A DNA stretch of 47,442 bases from the NCBI GenBank assembly GCA_016934985.1, contig JAFGRU010000023.1:1-47442 (forward strand), written 5' to 3'. The stretch comes from Deltaproteobacteria bacterium (GTDB lineage Bacteria; Desulfobacterota; Desulfuromonadia; Desulfuromonadales; JAAYDE01). How positions within the stretch are numbered: the stretch's first letter is position 1; each line of letters begins with the position of its first letter. A program made the translations under genes and the position numbers. This document shows positions 1 through 8,911 of the stretch, piece by piece. A model generated the notes under the pieces. It was not told the DNA's origin. It was given only the letters and a program-made list of their open reading frames with translations, and made no database searches.

Positions 1-1
1 C

Positions 2-877
2 AAGGATATCGACCAGATGATGGAATGGGGCGCCAGTGCTCTCAAATTGTGCAAAGACTACACGATCGAGCATCTCGAAAAACTTGCTCCCTTTGGTACC
101 TTTGATTCCAATCATCTCAGTCTCGTTCGCGAAGATGGCGCCATGGACCTTTACCACGGCAACCTGCGTGCCATTGACGCTCAGGGCAACAAGATCTTCG
201 ATCAGGTCGACTACCAGGACTACCTCGACTACATCGTCGAAGAAGTTCGGGATTACAGCTACATGAAGTTCCCGTTCATTAAACAGCTCGGCCCTCAGGA
301 CGGCTGGTACCGGGTCGGCCCTCTGGCACGTGTCAACACCGCCGATTTCATCGACACTCCTGAAGCTGATGCAGCCCTCAAGGAATTCAAGGCTGTCACC
401 GATGGCAAACCCAATAACATCACCATGGCTTATCACTGGGCTAGAATGATCGAAAATCTCCACGCCATTGAAAAGATCAAAGAGCTTCTCCACGATTCCG
501 ATCTCCAGGGCAAGGCTCTGGTCGTCAAAGGCGAGCGTCGCGAAGAAGGTGTTGGCCTCATCGAAGCACCGCGCGGCACCCTCTTCCATCACTATAAAGT
601 GAACGAAGATGACCAGATCACAATGTGTAACCTCATCGTTTCCACCACCAACAACAACGAGCCTATGAATCGTGCCGTACAGAAGGTTGCTAAGGATCAC
701 ATCAGTGGCGTTCCCAATATCACTGAAGGCCTTCTCAACCACGTTGAGGTTGCCATTCGCGCTTACGACCCATGCCTCTCCTGTGCCACCCACGCCATGG
801 GCCAGATGCCTCTCGTTATCGAACTTTATGACTGCGAAGGCAAACAGATTGACCGGAAAAGCAACCGCGATTTCTGA
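2..877 (+). CDS. [NiFe]-hydrogenase large (alpha) subunit, group 3 type; 5' end outside window
   Basis: Catalytic subunit of a cytoplasmic bidirectional or cofactor-coupled hydrogenase, which carries the Ni-Fe(CN)2CO site. The reading frame is open from base 2, so the gene starts left of the window and the N-terminal CxxC metal ligands are missing here. The C-terminal ligand motif DPCLSCATH is intact (final His codon at 791-793). A 27-residue tail, AMGQMPL...NRDF, follows it; in this family such a tail is removed by a dedicated endopeptidase after the metal is inserted. That fits the next gene, which encodes the protease and starts 3 bp downstream. The motif with GQMPL resembles HoxH/MvhA-type (group 3) enzymes rather than periplasmic uptake enzymes. 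The exact subgroup depends on partner subunits outside the window. Confidence 0.93.
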   Translation, partial: KDIDQMMEWGASALKLCKDYTIEHLEKLAPFGTFDSNHLSLVREDGAMDLYHGNLRAIDAQGNKIFDQVDYQDYLDYIVEEVRDYSYMKFPFIKQLGPQDGWYRVGPLARVNTADFIDTPEADAALKEFKAVTDGKPNNITMAYHWARMIENLHAIEKIKELLHDSDLQGKALVVKGERREEGVGLIEAPRGTLFHHYKVNEDDQITMCNLIVSTTNNNEPMNRAVQKVAKDHISGVPNITEGLLNHVEVAIRAYDPCLSCATHAMGQMPLVIELYDCEGKQIDRKSNRDF

Positions 878-880
878 TTA

Positions 881-1339
881 ATGTCTAATTTTCTTCTGAT
901 TGGTTATGGAAACCCCGGCAGGCTGGACGACGGCCTCGGGCCAGCTTTGGCTGAAGCCATTGAAAATCTGGATCTGCCGGGGGTTACCGTAGACTCTGAT
1001 TATCAGCTTACTGTCGAAGATGCTGCAGCTGTAGCCGAACATGACATAGTAATCTTTGCTGATGCGTCGTTTGACGGCGAAGAACCATATTTCTTTAAAC
1101 CCATCGTTCCCAAAGCCGTTCTCAGTTTCAGTTCGCACAGCGTTGAACCTGATGCTTTAATGGCTTTGGCTATCGAACTTTTTCAGGCCAAAACCAAAGG
1201 CTATGCTCTGGGTATCCGCGGTTATGAATTCGATGAATTTGAGGAGGCCCTAACCCCTCAGGCAAAAGAAAACCTCCAAAAAGCCATTCAATTCATTATC
1301 CCGGTATTAAAAAACGAAGCACCTGAAGCATTGTCCTGA
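881..1339 (+). CDS. Hydrogenase maturation endopeptidase (HoxW/HycI family)
   Basis: Nickel-dependent protease expected to clip the C-terminal tail of the large subunit encoded just upstream. The 152-aa product opens with the family signature GYGNPGRLDDGLGP (about residues 8-21), whose Asp is a nickel ligand in characterised HycI/HybD proteins. A second conserved segment, DYQLTVEDA, follows at about 40-48, and a histidine (SSHSVEP) at about 85 is a plausible third ligand. Length is normal for the family. The ATG lies only 3 bp after the hydrogenase stop with little Shine-Dalgarno sequence, so translational coupling is likely. A strong terminator follows, making this the last gene of the hydrogenase operon. 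Confidence 0.92.
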   Translation: MSNFLLIGYGNPGRLDDGLGPALAEAIENLDLPGVTVDSDYQLTVEDAAAVAEHDIVIFADASFDGEEPYFFKPIVPKAVLSFSSHSVEPDALMALAIELFQAKTKGYALGIRGYEFDEFEEALTPQAKENLQKAIQFIIPVLKNEAPEALS

Positions 1340-1360
1340 AATCAACCATTTCGGAAAAAA

Positions 1361-1390
1361 GAGCCCTCCTTGTCAGGAGGGCTCTTTTTT
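1361..1390 (+). terminator. Intrinsic terminator of the hydrogenase operon
   Basis: Perfect 10-bp stem GAGCCCTCCT/AGGAGGGCTC with a TGTC loop, followed by six T residues. It lies 21 bp after the protease stop codon. Confidence 0.93.
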
Positions 1391-1567
1391 CATTGACCTC
1401 GTTTTTTTGTGCAGCTTACATTGGGCTTTGCACACCCTAAAGGTCGGTTCCCTTTTTCGAATTGGGGTTCTATCAACGATTTCTTCCGTCGCTTAATGGC
1501 CTCAAATCCCAATTTAACTGCGTCAAACCTTTTTCCTCACCAAAAACTAATTTTTCTCTTTTCCTTT

Positions 1568-1583
1568 CTAACCCCCGCCTAAC
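1568..1583 (+). promoter_or_regulatory. Putative Pho box upstream of phoB
   Basis: Two CTAAC elements start at 1568 and 1579, exactly 11 bp apart. This is the spacing of PhoB half-sites, where each monomer contacts 7 bp plus a 4-bp spacer. A TATTCT -10-like hexamer begins 10 bp later at 1594. The same element and period recur twice upstream of pstS. A looser CTAAT lies at 1547, out of phase. The rest of 1391-1630 shows no gene or hairpin. Autoregulation by PhoB is inferred. Confidence 0.55.
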
Positions 1584-1630
1584 ATAATGTAAATATTCTA
1601 AGAGAAAACATACAAAAGGGTGACCCTATC

Positions 1631-2323
1631 ATGAGTGAAAAAAAAGTTTTGATAATCGAAGATGAGGAAGACATTCTTGCCCTCATTCATTACAACCTGA
1701 CCAAGGAAGGTTTCAATGTTATCTGCGCCTCTTCCGGCGAAGAAGGATTGAAAATGGTTGCCGAAGAGAAACCTGAACTCATCCTTCTGGACCTTATGCT
1801 TCCGGGAATGAATGGAGTTGATATCTGCCGATCCCTTCAGAAAGAACCGGAGTTCTGCGAAATTCCCATAATTATGGTGACTGCCAAAGGTGAAGAGTCC
1901 GATATTGTCGCCGGCCTCGAACTGGGGGCTGACGATTACATCACCAAACCCTTCAGTCCTAAAATCCTTGTTGCGCGTGCCAAGGCTGCTTTGCGCCATC
2001 CACGCAAAGGGGCACCGGCTATCAGCGACGATTCAGTTATTAAAGCCCAAGAACTTGTTATTCATCCGGGGAAAAAAGAGGTTTTGGTTGGCAACCAACC
2101 CATTAATCTCACATTTACAGAGTTTCACGTACTGCATTTTCTTGCCCGCCGCCCCGGTTGGGTTTTCACCCGCTATCAGATTGTCAACGCCGTACGCGGC
2201 GAAGATTATTCCGTTACCGATAGGGCCGTCGATGTCCAGATTGTTGGCCTGCGTAAAAAACTGGGTCCTTACGGCAAATATATTGAAACCGTTCGCGGCG
2301 TCGGCTACCGCTTCAAGGACTGA
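1631..2323 (+). CDS. phoB: Phosphate regulon response regulator PhoB
   Basis: OmpR/PhoB-family DNA-binding response regulator of 230 aa. The receiver domain (about 3-117) has the acidic pair at D11, phospho-acceptor D54 (LLDLMLPG), T84 and K106. The C-terminal winged helix (about 133-229) ends with the typical ETVRGVGYRF. Phosphorylated PhoB activates phosphate-starvation genes from tandem 11-bp half-sites, and such repeats lie just upstream of this gene and of pstS. The kinase gene starts 3 bp after the stop, giving a classic phoB-phoR pair beside pst. The start ATG follows a GGGTGA Shine-Dalgarno-like sequence. The Pho assignment rests on gene context as well as sequence. Confidence 0.92.
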   Translation: MSEKKVLIIEDEEDILALIHYNLTKEGFNVICASSGEEGLKMVAEEKPELILLDLMLPGMNGVDICRSLQKEPEFCEIPIIMVTAKGEESDIVAGLELGADDYITKPFSPKILVARAKAALRHPRKGAPAISDDSVIKAQELVIHPGKKEVLVGNQPINLTFTEFHVLHFLARRPGWVFTRYQIVNAVRGEDYSVTDRAVDVQIVGLRKKLGPYGKYIETVRGVGYRFKD

Positions 2324-2326
2324 GGC

Positions 2327-4099
2327 ATGAAAACAAAACGCATCTTCTGGCAGATATTCCCCAATTTTCTGATACTGATATTCATTATTCTTTCAATCAC
2401 CACCTGGCTTTTTGCCAACTCTCTTAAGAATTTTTATCTTGACCAAACCTTGCTCGATTTAAAAAACCAGGCGATTCTCATCGAAAACCAGGTTGCCGGC
2501 AAATTCTCTCTCGACCGAGCGGATCAATTGAAGGAGCTCTATAATCACCTCGGCATCAGAACCGGTACCCGCATTACTCTGATTCTCCCCAACGGTAAGG
2601 TCATTGGCGATTCCATGGAAGATTTCAAGGACATGGACAACCACGCCAACCGTCCGGAAATTAAGGAAGCGGGCATTAGTGGCTCTGGAAGCTCCATCCG
2701 CCACAGTTATACGCTTCATAGCCGCATGATGTATGTTGCCATTCCTGTTTATGAAAATACTGAATTAAGGGGCTATATCCGCACGGCAAAACCAATCAAA
2801 AGTTTCAACGAAACTCTCATGGCGGCTTACCCCGGAATCCTTATCGGAAGTTTTCTTGTCGCTGTATTTGCCGCTATTATCAGCCTTTTTCTCTCCCGCC
2901 GCATCAGTCTTCCCATTGAAAACATTAAAAAATCGGCCGAAGCGTTTGCCCACGGCCATCTCGATAAAAAAATCAGCCTTACCGGTCCGTCGGAAGTCGT
3001 TGCTTTGGCGGACAGCCTCAACCTCATGGCCCATCGGCTTCAAGATCGTATTGATACCATCCTTTCTCAACATAATGAGCAGGAAGCGGTACTCTCCAGC
3101 ATGGTGGAAGGGGTACTGGCCATTGACAATGAAGAACGCATACTCAGGATCAACCATGCCGCCTGCAAACTTCTGTCAATTTCCGCCGAAGGCATAAAGG
3201 GAAGGCAGATTCAGGAAGTTATCCGCAAAGCCGACATTTTACGTTTCGTACGCAAAGCCCTTCAAAGCCCGGCGCCCGTAGAAGCTGAAATACTCATACA
3301 TTCCCTCCCCGAGACCTATTTCCAGGCGCACGGCACGTCCTTAACAAATGCCGCACAGGAAAAAATCGGCGCCCTCATCGTTCTTAACGACATCACCCGA
3401 CTGCGCCGCCTGGAAAATGTGCGCCGTGATTTTGTCGCCAATGTTTCTCATGAATTGAAAACCCCCATCACAGCCATCAAGGGCTTTGTCGAGACCCTTT
3501 TAGACGGTGCAATTGAAAACCCTGAGGAAAACCGGCGTTTTCTGACAATTGTGGCCAAACAAATCGACCGATTAACCTCGATTATTCAAGATCTTCTGCA
3601 GCTATCCCGTATCGAACAGAATGAAGATAAGAACGGTATTCAGTTAAAAGAACAACCACTGAAAGAGGTACTCAATGCCTCGATTCAGTCTCGTTTAGCT
3701 CTCGCCGATGATTCTTCAATTCAAATCGACCTCCAGTGCCCTCCAGATATTAATGCTGAAATCGACGGTCCCCTTTTTGAACAGGCCATTACCAATCTTA
3801 TTGACAATGCCATCAAATACAGCAATGAAAAAGGGCGGATTCTTGTTGCCGCAGAAGCGACAGGTGATGAAGTTTTGATTACCGTGCAGGATTGGGGCAT
3901 AGGGATAGAGCAGGAACACCAGTCCCGGTTGTTCGAAAGATTTTACCGGGTGGACAAAGCCAGAAGCAGGAAAATCGGCGGTACGGGTCTGGGGCTGTCC
4001 ATCGTCAAACATATTGTCAATATTCACAAAGGTACCGTTTCCCTGGCCAGTCAACCGGGGAAAGGAAGCAGCTTCACCATCCACCTGCCCCACCCTTGA
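2327..4099 (+). CDS. phoR: Phosphate regulon sensor histidine kinase PhoR
   Basis: Membrane-bound partner of PhoB, 590 aa. A transmembrane segment at about 9-30 is followed by an extracytoplasmic sensor region of about 135 residues, a second membrane helix (about 168-190), HAMP (about 190-242), PAS (about 250-345), HisKA and HATPase_c (about 470-588). The phospho-acceptor is H375 in NVSHELKTPITAIKGF. N box NLIDNAIKYS, G1 DWGIGI and G2 GGTGLGL are all present. The large periplasmic sensor makes it longer than E. coli PhoR and resembles the PhoR type of Gram-positives and deltaproteobacteria. It is predicted to be controlled through PstSCAB and PhoU, encoded immediately downstream. Confidence 0.92.
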   Translation: MKTKRIFWQIFPNFLILIFIILSITTWLFANSLKNFYLDQTLLDLKNQAILIENQVAGKFSLDRADQLKELYNHLGIRTGTRITLILPNGKVIGDSMEDFKDMDNHANRPEIKEAGISGSGSSIRHSYTLHSRMMYVAIPVYENTELRGYIRTAKPIKSFNETLMAAYPGILIGSFLVAVFAAIISLFLSRRISLPIENIKKSAEAFAHGHLDKKISLTGPSEVVALADSLNLMAHRLQDRIDTILSQHNEQEAVLSSMVEGVLAIDNEERILRINHAACKLLSISAEGIKGRQIQEVIRKADILRFVRKALQSPAPVEAEILIHSLPETYFQAHGTSLTNAAQEKIGALIVLNDITRLRRLENVRRDFVANVSHELKTPITAIKGFVETLLDGAIENPEENRRFLTIVAKQIDRLTSIIQDLLQLSRIEQNEDKNGIQLKEQPLKEVLNASIQSRLALADDSSIQIDLQCPPDINAEIDGPLFEQAITNLIDNAIKYSNEKGRILVAAEATGDEVLITVQDWGIGIEQEHQSRLFERFYRVDKARSRKIGGTGLGLSIVKHIVNIHKGTVSLASQPGKGSSFTIHLPHP

Positions 4100-4125
4100 T
4101 CTTGAAGTTTCATTCCCACCCAAAT

Positions 4126-4168
4126 AAGCGCGCCGGCTTCAATTAATTTGAGGCCCGCGCTTCTTTTT
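4126..4168 (+). terminator. Intrinsic terminator after phoBR
   Basis: The outer stem AAGCGCG/CGCGCTT extends inward through GGCTTCAA/TTTGAGGCC with minor imperfections. TTTTT follows at 4164-4168. It lies 27 bp after the phoR stop and separates phoBR from the pst operon. Confidence 0.8.
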
Positions 4169-4250
4169 GCCAATAGACTTTCTAAAACTATTAGGGCAGA
4201 CATTTGTCCGCTGCCTGAATATTTTCTAATACTTTTCAGCCAAATTCTTT

Positions 4251-4277
4251 CTAATCAAATTCTAACCAAAGACTAAC
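4251..4277 (+). promoter_or_regulatory. Putative distal Pho box upstream of pstS (three repeats)
   Basis: CTAAT at 4251, CTAAC at 4262 and CTAAC at 4273 are spaced exactly 11 bp apart and separated by A-rich hexamers (CAAATT, CAAAGA). This is the layout expected for PhoB binding. A further lone CTAAT is at 4226. Confidence 0.6.
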
Positions 4278-4376
4278 TTTTTCCTATCACGTTGTTGCGA
4301 TAAATCTCCTCATAGAATTCATTCAACAGGATGATGAAAGGGGGGTGAACTTAAGCATATTATTTTTTTCAATGAC

Positions 4377-4392
4377 CTAATCAAAGCCTAAC
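4377..4392 (+). promoter_or_regulatory. Putative proximal Pho box upstream of pstS (two repeats)
   Basis: CTAAT at 4377 and CTAAC at 4388 are 11 bp apart with spacer CAAAGC, nearly identical to the distal site. It ends 33 bp before the pstS ATG, and a TATCCA hexamer at 4406 could serve as the -10. The rest of the 4169-4425 intergenic region shows no gene. Confidence 0.55.
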
Positions 4393-4425
4393 AAAAAAGC
4401 AGCACTATCCAAAAAGGAGAAAAAA

Positions 4426-5247
4426 ATGAAGAACAGTAAAACTATGCTGAGCATTTTGGCCTGCTCAATCTTACTGCTTTCCGCCACTTTCAGTTTCGCG
4501 GAAAATCTTGTTGTCAAAGGCTCCACCACCGTACTTCCCATCGCCCAAAAAGTCGCCGAAGCCTACATGAAGGAAAATCCCGAAACTAAGATCTCCATCT
4601 CCGGCGGCGGCTCCGGAAACGGCATGAAGGCTATCATCGACGGCACCACCGATATCGGCAACGCCTCCCGCTTCATCAAAGACAAAGAAGTCAAACTGGC
4701 AATGGAAAAAGGGGTTTATCCCGTACCTTTCCGCGTCGCTTACGACTGTATCGTCCCCGTTGTACATCCTTCCAACAAGGTTGGCGATCTTTCCCTGGAA
4801 AAACTCAAGGCCATCTACACCGGCGAAATCAAGAACTGGAAAGAGGTAGGCGGTCCTGACCGTCCCGTCGTTGTCATTTCCCGCGATACCTCATCTGGAA
4901 CCTATGAAGTATGGGAGAAAAAGGTCCTGAAAAAAGCCAGGGTCTTCCCCGGGGCTCTTCTCCAGGCATCCAATGGTGCTGTCGCTCAGGCTGTAGCTAA
5001 AAACAAAAATGCCATTGGCTACATTGGCGTAGGTTATCTGAATAAAGATGTCAAAGCTGTAACAGTCAACGGTATCGAAGGCTCCATGGCAACCACCCTC
5101 GATGGCAGTTTCCCTGTAAGCCGTCCCCTGTTCATGTTTACCCAGGGTTGGCCTAAAGGCGAAACAGTTAAATTTCTCAACTACGTCCTTCATCCAGCTA
5201 AAGGTCAGAAACTTGTTAAAGAAGCTGGTTATGTTCCTCTCTACTAA
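4426..5247 (+). CDS. pstS: Phosphate-binding periplasmic protein PstS
   Basis: Substrate-binding component of the high-affinity phosphate ABC transporter, 273 aa. A Sec signal peptide covers residues 1-25 (basic MKNSK, hydrophobic core, FSFA cleavage site). The mature protein begins ENLVVKGSTTVLPIAQK, with the phosphate-binding GSTTV loop, then SGGGSGNGMKAI and SRDTSSGTYE, both typical PstS ligand loops. It ends in EAGYVPLY, a normal C terminus. The RBS AAAAAGGAG is strong. Two blocks of 11-bp repeats upstream suggest strong phosphate-starvation induction. A stable hairpin separates it from pstC. Confidence 0.95.
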   Translation: MKNSKTMLSILACSILLLSATFSFAENLVVKGSTTVLPIAQKVAEAYMKENPETKISISGGGSGNGMKAIIDGTTDIGNASRFIKDKEVKLAMEKGVYPVPFRVAYDCIVPVVHPSNKVGDLSLEKLKAIYTGEIKNWKEVGGPDRPVVVISRDTSSGTYEVWEKKVLKKARVFPGALLQASNGAVAQAVAKNKNAIGYIGVGYLNKDVKAVTVNGIEGSMATTLDGSFPVSRPLFMFTQGWPKGETVKFLNYVLHPAKGQKLVKEAGYVPLY

Positions 5248-5267
5248 GAAAAAAACCAAAACCCACG

Positions 5268-5301
5268 AAAGCCGGACGTCCCCTGCGCAGCGTCCGGCTT
5301 T
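5268..5301 (+). other. pstS-pstC intercistronic hairpin
   Basis: An 11-bp stem AAAGCCGGACG/CGTCCGGCTTT with a 12-nt loop lies 20 bp after pstS. It lacks a T tract, so it is more likely a partial attenuator or a 3'-end protecting element than a full terminator. This would raise PstS over the membrane components, as is common in binding-protein operons. Confidence 0.6.
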
Positions 5302-5348
5302 CAAACCATTTTCCACCAGCATATTTTTTTATCAATACGGAAAATTCT

Positions 5349-6242
5349 ATGTCCAACACCCGACAACTCAAAGAACGTCTGATTCACAAATTTTTTTATG
5401 GTATCGCTTTTGTTTCGATTTTCACCCTGTTTCTTATTTTCCTGTTCCTTTTGTTGGAGGGAATCCCCTTATTCGAAAAAATTTCAATCAATGATTTTAT
5501 TTTCGGCAATTACTGGTATCCAACTTCAGACCCTCCTGAGTTTGGAGTCTTCCCCCTAATCATCGCCTCCGTGGCGGTTACTGCTGTTTCAGCTGTGGTT
5601 TCCATCCCCCTCGGTGTCATGACTGCCATCTATCTGGCGGAAATCGCCTCGAACAAAGTCCGGGAAATAGCCAAGCCTGTGGTTGAGCTTCTCGCCTCCC
5701 TGCCTTCCGTTGTCATCGGCTTTTTCGGCATGGTCATCGTAGCTCCGTTTCTTCAAGACACCTTTAACATAGCCACTGGGTTGAACCTGTTCAATGCCGC
5801 CATAATGCTGGCATTCATGTCCGTTCCAACCATCTGCAGCATTTCGGAGGATGCCATTTATAGTGTTCCCAAAGAACTGAAAGAGGCCTCGCTGGCGTTA
5901 GGAGCCACCCATTTTGAAACCATTCATAAGGTTGTCCTGCCGGCCTCCCTTTCAGGCATCAGCACTGCCGTCATCCTCGGCATGTCCAGAGCTATCGGCG
6001 AAACCATGGTCGTTCTTATGGTCGCCGGAGGTGCGGCAATGATTCCAGGTTCCATTTTTGATCCTGTTCGTCCCATGCCCGCCAGTATCGCCGCTGAAAT
6101 GGCAGAGGCCCCTTTCCGGGGGGACCATTACTATGCCTTATTCGCCACTGGTATCGTTCTTTTCGTCTTTACTCTCTGCTTCAATCTAATCGCCGACCAC
6201 GTGGCCCATAAATACAAGCAAGTAGGAGCCGCAACGCTATGA
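5349..6242 (+). CDS. pstC: Phosphate ABC transporter permease PstC
   Basis: Inner-membrane permease subunit, 297 aa with about six transmembrane helices. The cytoplasmic EAA loop EASLALGATHFETIHKVVLP (about 177-196), which docks on PstB, is clear. An N-terminal cytoplasmic stretch precedes the first helix (residues about 14-37), and a periplasmic loop of about 30 residues (GNYWYPTSDPPEFGVF) follows, as in other PstC proteins. It ends in an ATGA overlap with pstA, indicating coupled translation. The Shine-Dalgarno sequence before the ATG is weak. Confidence 0.94.
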   Translation: MSNTRQLKERLIHKFFYGIAFVSIFTLFLIFLFLLLEGIPLFEKISINDFIFGNYWYPTSDPPEFGVFPLIIASVAVTAVSAVVSIPLGVMTAIYLAEIASNKVREIAKPVVELLASLPSVVIGFFGMVIVAPFLQDTFNIATGLNLFNAAIMLAFMSVPTICSISEDAIYSVPKELKEASLALGATHFETIHKVVLPASLSGISTAVILGMSRAIGETMVVLMVAGGAAMIPGSIFDPVRPMPASIAAEMAEAPFRGDHYYALFATGIVLFVFTLCFNLIADHVAHKYKQVGAATL

Positions 6243-7186
6243 GGAGACATGCTCCAAAATCGCAATCAGAGCTGGCTTTAAATGGAAACGAGATAGTGTT
6301 GAACGCTGACAAGAACCAACATGACTTCAGGCTGAAATTGCGCAAGCTGATTGAGTGGTTTTTCTTTTCCACCTTCAGAGGCGCAACTCTTGTTAATGCC
6401 CTGGCCCTTTCTATCATTATCTATTTCATGGTGATAAACGGGTTGGAGGCCATCAATATCCCTTTTTTGACTGAGGCCCCACGTGAAGCCATGACCAAGG
6501 GCGGGATACTCCCCTGTATCGTTGGTACCGTTTACCTTGCAGTGGGTGCAATGGCGGTTGCCTTTCCCATCGGCATAGCTTCAGCCATCTATCTCAATGA
6601 ATACGCAAAACCGGGAAAAATACTGCGCCTTATCCGCATCAGCATCAATAATCTGGCAGGGGTACCATCGGTGGTCTTCGGGCTTTTCGGATTGGCTTTT
6701 TTTGTCACCTATTTCAAATGCGGTGTCAGTATCCTTGCCGGTGCTCTGACTCTGGGCGCCATGTCTTTGCCGGTCATCATCGGCACCACGGAAGAAGCCC
6801 TGAGGTCAGTTCCTGATACCTACCGGGAGGCCTCTCTTGGTCTAGGCGCCACCAAATTTCAAACCATCCTCAAAGTTGTTCTGCCAAGCGCCCTCCCTGG
6901 GATTTTAACAGGGGGTATTCTCGGAATCAGCAGAGCTGCAGGAGAGACCGCGCCCATCATGTTTACGGCAGCTGTATTTTTCACCCCGTCCCTGCCCTCT
7001 TCTATTTTTGATGAAATCATGGCCCTCCCATACCATATCTACGTCCTGGCCACCGCCGGTACGGAGATCGAGGCAACCCGGCCGTTGCAATACGGCACGG
7101 CACTGGTCCTGATCACACTGGTACTTAGTTTGAACCTGATAGCCATCGTTTATCGTGCACGGCTCAGGAAAAAAATGCAGAAGTAA
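6239..7186 (+). CDS. pstA: Phosphate ABC transporter permease PstA
   Basis: Second permease subunit, 315 aa. A hydrophilic N-terminal extension of about 45 residues precedes the first membrane helix. It then has the ABC permease core with the EAA motif EASLGLGATKFQTILKVVLPSALPGI (about 198-223) and a final helix ending in basic RARLRKKMQK. The start overlaps the pstC stop by 4 bp (ATGA), and GGAG just inside could also support re-initiation. Heterodimerises with PstC to form the phosphate channel. Confidence 0.94.
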   Translation: MRRHAPKSQSELALNGNEIVLNADKNQHDFRLKLRKLIEWFFFSTFRGATLVNALALSIIIYFMVINGLEAINIPFLTEAPREAMTKGGILPCIVGTVYLAVGAMAVAFPIGIASAIYLNEYAKPGKILRLIRISINNLAGVPSVVFGLFGLAFFVTYFKCGVSILAGALTLGAMSLPVIIGTTEEALRSVPDTYREASLGLGATKFQTILKVVLPSALPGILTGGILGISRAAGETAPIMFTAAVFFTPSLPSSIFDEIMALPYHIYVLATAGTEIEATRPLQYGTALVLITLVLSLNLIAIVYRARLRKKMQK

Positions 7187-7204
7187 CTCATTGAGGTTTT
7201 CAAC

Positions 7205-7966
7205 ATGGCAAATGAGATCAAAATACGCTCCGACAAACTGGACTTCTTTTATGGCCCATCACAGGCCCTCTTTGATATTTCGTTGGGGTTTCCAAAAAAC
7301 AAGGTTACGGCTTTGATCGGCCCTTCCGGTTGCGGAAAAAGCACCTTTCTGCGCTGCTTTAACCGTATGAACGACCTGATCCCCAATACCCGCATGGAGG
7401 GCGAAATCAATTTTGAAGGCAAAAATATCAACCAGAACAGCGTTGATGTCGTCACTCTGCGAGGCCGCATTGGAATGGTGTTTCAAAAGCCCAATCCATT
7501 TCCAAAAACCATTTTTGAAAATGTCGCTTACGGCTTAAGGGTCAACGGCTATAAAGATAAGGCCTTCATCAATGCCAGGGTGGAAGAAAGCATCAAACAG
7601 GCCGCCCTCTGGGACGAGGTCAAAGACCGCCTTCACACCAGTGCCCTCGGTTTGTCCGGAGGTCAACAACAACGCCTCTGTATTGCCAGAGCCCTGGCCG
7701 TAAAACCTGAGATCCTGCTCATGGACGAACCTGCTTCCGCCCTTGACCCCATCGCCACACAAAAGATCGAGGAACTGATTCACATTCTAAAAAAAGAGTT
7801 GACCATCATTATTGTCACTCACAACATGCAACAAGCTGCGAGGGTATCAGACTACACCGCCTTCTTTTATATGGGTCGTCTGATAGAAGTGAGTGAGACT
7901 AAAACAATTTTCACCAAACCTAAACTGAAACAGACCGAAGACTACATTACCGGACGATTCGGTTAA
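7205..7966 (+). CDS. pstB: Phosphate ABC transporter ATP-binding protein PstB
   Basis: Cytoplasmic ATPase of the Pst transporter, 253 aa, the usual PstB length. Walker [10 protein letters not shown] is at 39-47. FNRMNDLIP follows at about 51-59, a PstB hallmark. The Q-loop lies in [10 protein letters not shown], the signature LSGGQQQR at about 150, Walker [14 protein letters not shown] after it, and the switch His in IVTHNMQQA. The gene begins 18 bp after pstA and is followed 33 bp later by phoU. Confidence 0.96.
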   Translation: MANEIKIRSDKLDFFYGPSQALFDISLGFPKNKVTALIGPSGCGKSTFLRCFNRMNDLIPNTRMEGEINFEGKNINQNSVDVVTLRGRIGMVFQKPNPFPKTIFENVAYGLRVNGYKDKAFINARVEESIKQAALWDEVKDRLHTSALGLSGGQQQRLCIARALAVKPEILLMDEPASALDPIATQKIEELIHILKKELTIIIVTHNMQQAARVSDYTAFFYMGRLIEVSETKTIFTKPKLKQTEDYITGRFG

Positions 7967-7999
7967 TTTTTTACCCGTACCCAACCAGAGGGGCATCAC

Positions 8000-8686
8000 A
8001 TGGATATACTGTTAGGACATGAACTCGACAGGCTGAAGAAAGACATTTTAACCCTTTACGCCGAGGTCGAAGAATGCGTCTCAAAGTCGGTTCAATCACT
8101 TATCAGGTTGGATGCGGATCTGGCTCAGAGCCTTCTTCGTAAAGATGAGGAAATAGACCAGATGGAGGTCGATATGGAAGAGGAGTGTCTCAAGGTCCTT
8201 GCCCTGTATCAACCGGTGGCAAGCGACCTGAGATTTATTATTACCATTTTAAAAATAAATAACGATCTGGAGAGAATTGCCGACCTGGCTGTCAACATTG
8301 CGGAGCGAGCCATCACCTTAGCCAATGTTTCCCCTGTTCAGGCCCCTTTTGATCCCTCCTCATTAGGGAAAAAAGTGCTGACCATGCTGGACAAAAGCTT
8401 TGATTCATTTATCAAGCTCAATACCGATCTGGCTTACGAGGTATTAACATTGGATGATGAGGTCGATCTTATCCACAAAAATTCATATGGCAAGGTCGGT
8501 GAGATGGTCTTGAAGGCCCCGGATACCTTTACAGCTCTGTCAAATTACCTTTCAGCGTCCCGACATTTGGAGAGAATTGCCGACCTCACCACCAACATCG
8601 CCGAGGATGTTATTTATCTGGTCAAAGGCGATATCGTTCGTCATAAGACCGAATTTTTGACCAAACCACCCCTGAAAAAGCTCTGA
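8000..8686 (+). CDS. phoU: Phosphate transport system regulatory protein PhoU
   Basis: Metal-binding cytoplasmic helical-bundle protein of 228 aa that links PstSCAB transport state to PhoR. It has two homologous three-helix halves, each with the PhoU signature: DLRFIITILKINNDLERIADLAVNIAE (about 77-103) and LSASRHLERIADLTTNIAEDV (about 184-204). The acidic (E/D)xxxD metal-ligand pattern is kept in both. Last gene of the pst operon, followed by a strong terminator. The RBS is AGAGGGG. Confidence 0.95.
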   Translation: MDILLGHELDRLKKDILTLYAEVEECVSKSVQSLIRLDADLAQSLLRKDEEIDQMEVDMEEECLKVLALYQPVASDLRFIITILKINNDLERIADLAVNIAERAITLANVSPVQAPFDPSSLGKKVLTMLDKSFDSFIKLNTDLAYEVLTLDDEVDLIHKNSYGKVGEMVLKAPDTFTALSNYLSASRHLERIADLTTNIAEDVIYLVKGDIVRHKTEFLTKPPLKKL

Positions 8687-8728
8687 AATTGTCTAACCAG
8701 TAGTATTTATGGAACCTTTTGCTGCAAC

Positions 8729-8770
8729 CGCCGAGTGCATGCCATCTCAAACCATGCACTCGGCGCTTTT
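8729..8770 (+). terminator. Intrinsic terminator of pstSCAB-phoU
   Basis: Perfect 13-bp stem CGCCGAGTGCATG/CATGCACTCGGCG with an 11-nt loop, followed by CTTTT. It is 42 bp after phoU. The remainder up to 8911 holds no recognisable gene. Confidence 0.85.
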
Positions 8771-8911
8771 ACGATAAAACAACATCAATAACCCGGGCTG
8801 AAAAAGATTTTCAGCCCCAAAAAAGAAAAAAAATTCTCTTCCTTCCCAAACAGGGAAAGACTGAACTTTTTATTAAAAATCCACGAGGGACTCTATTTAA
8901 AGGTTTTCGGT

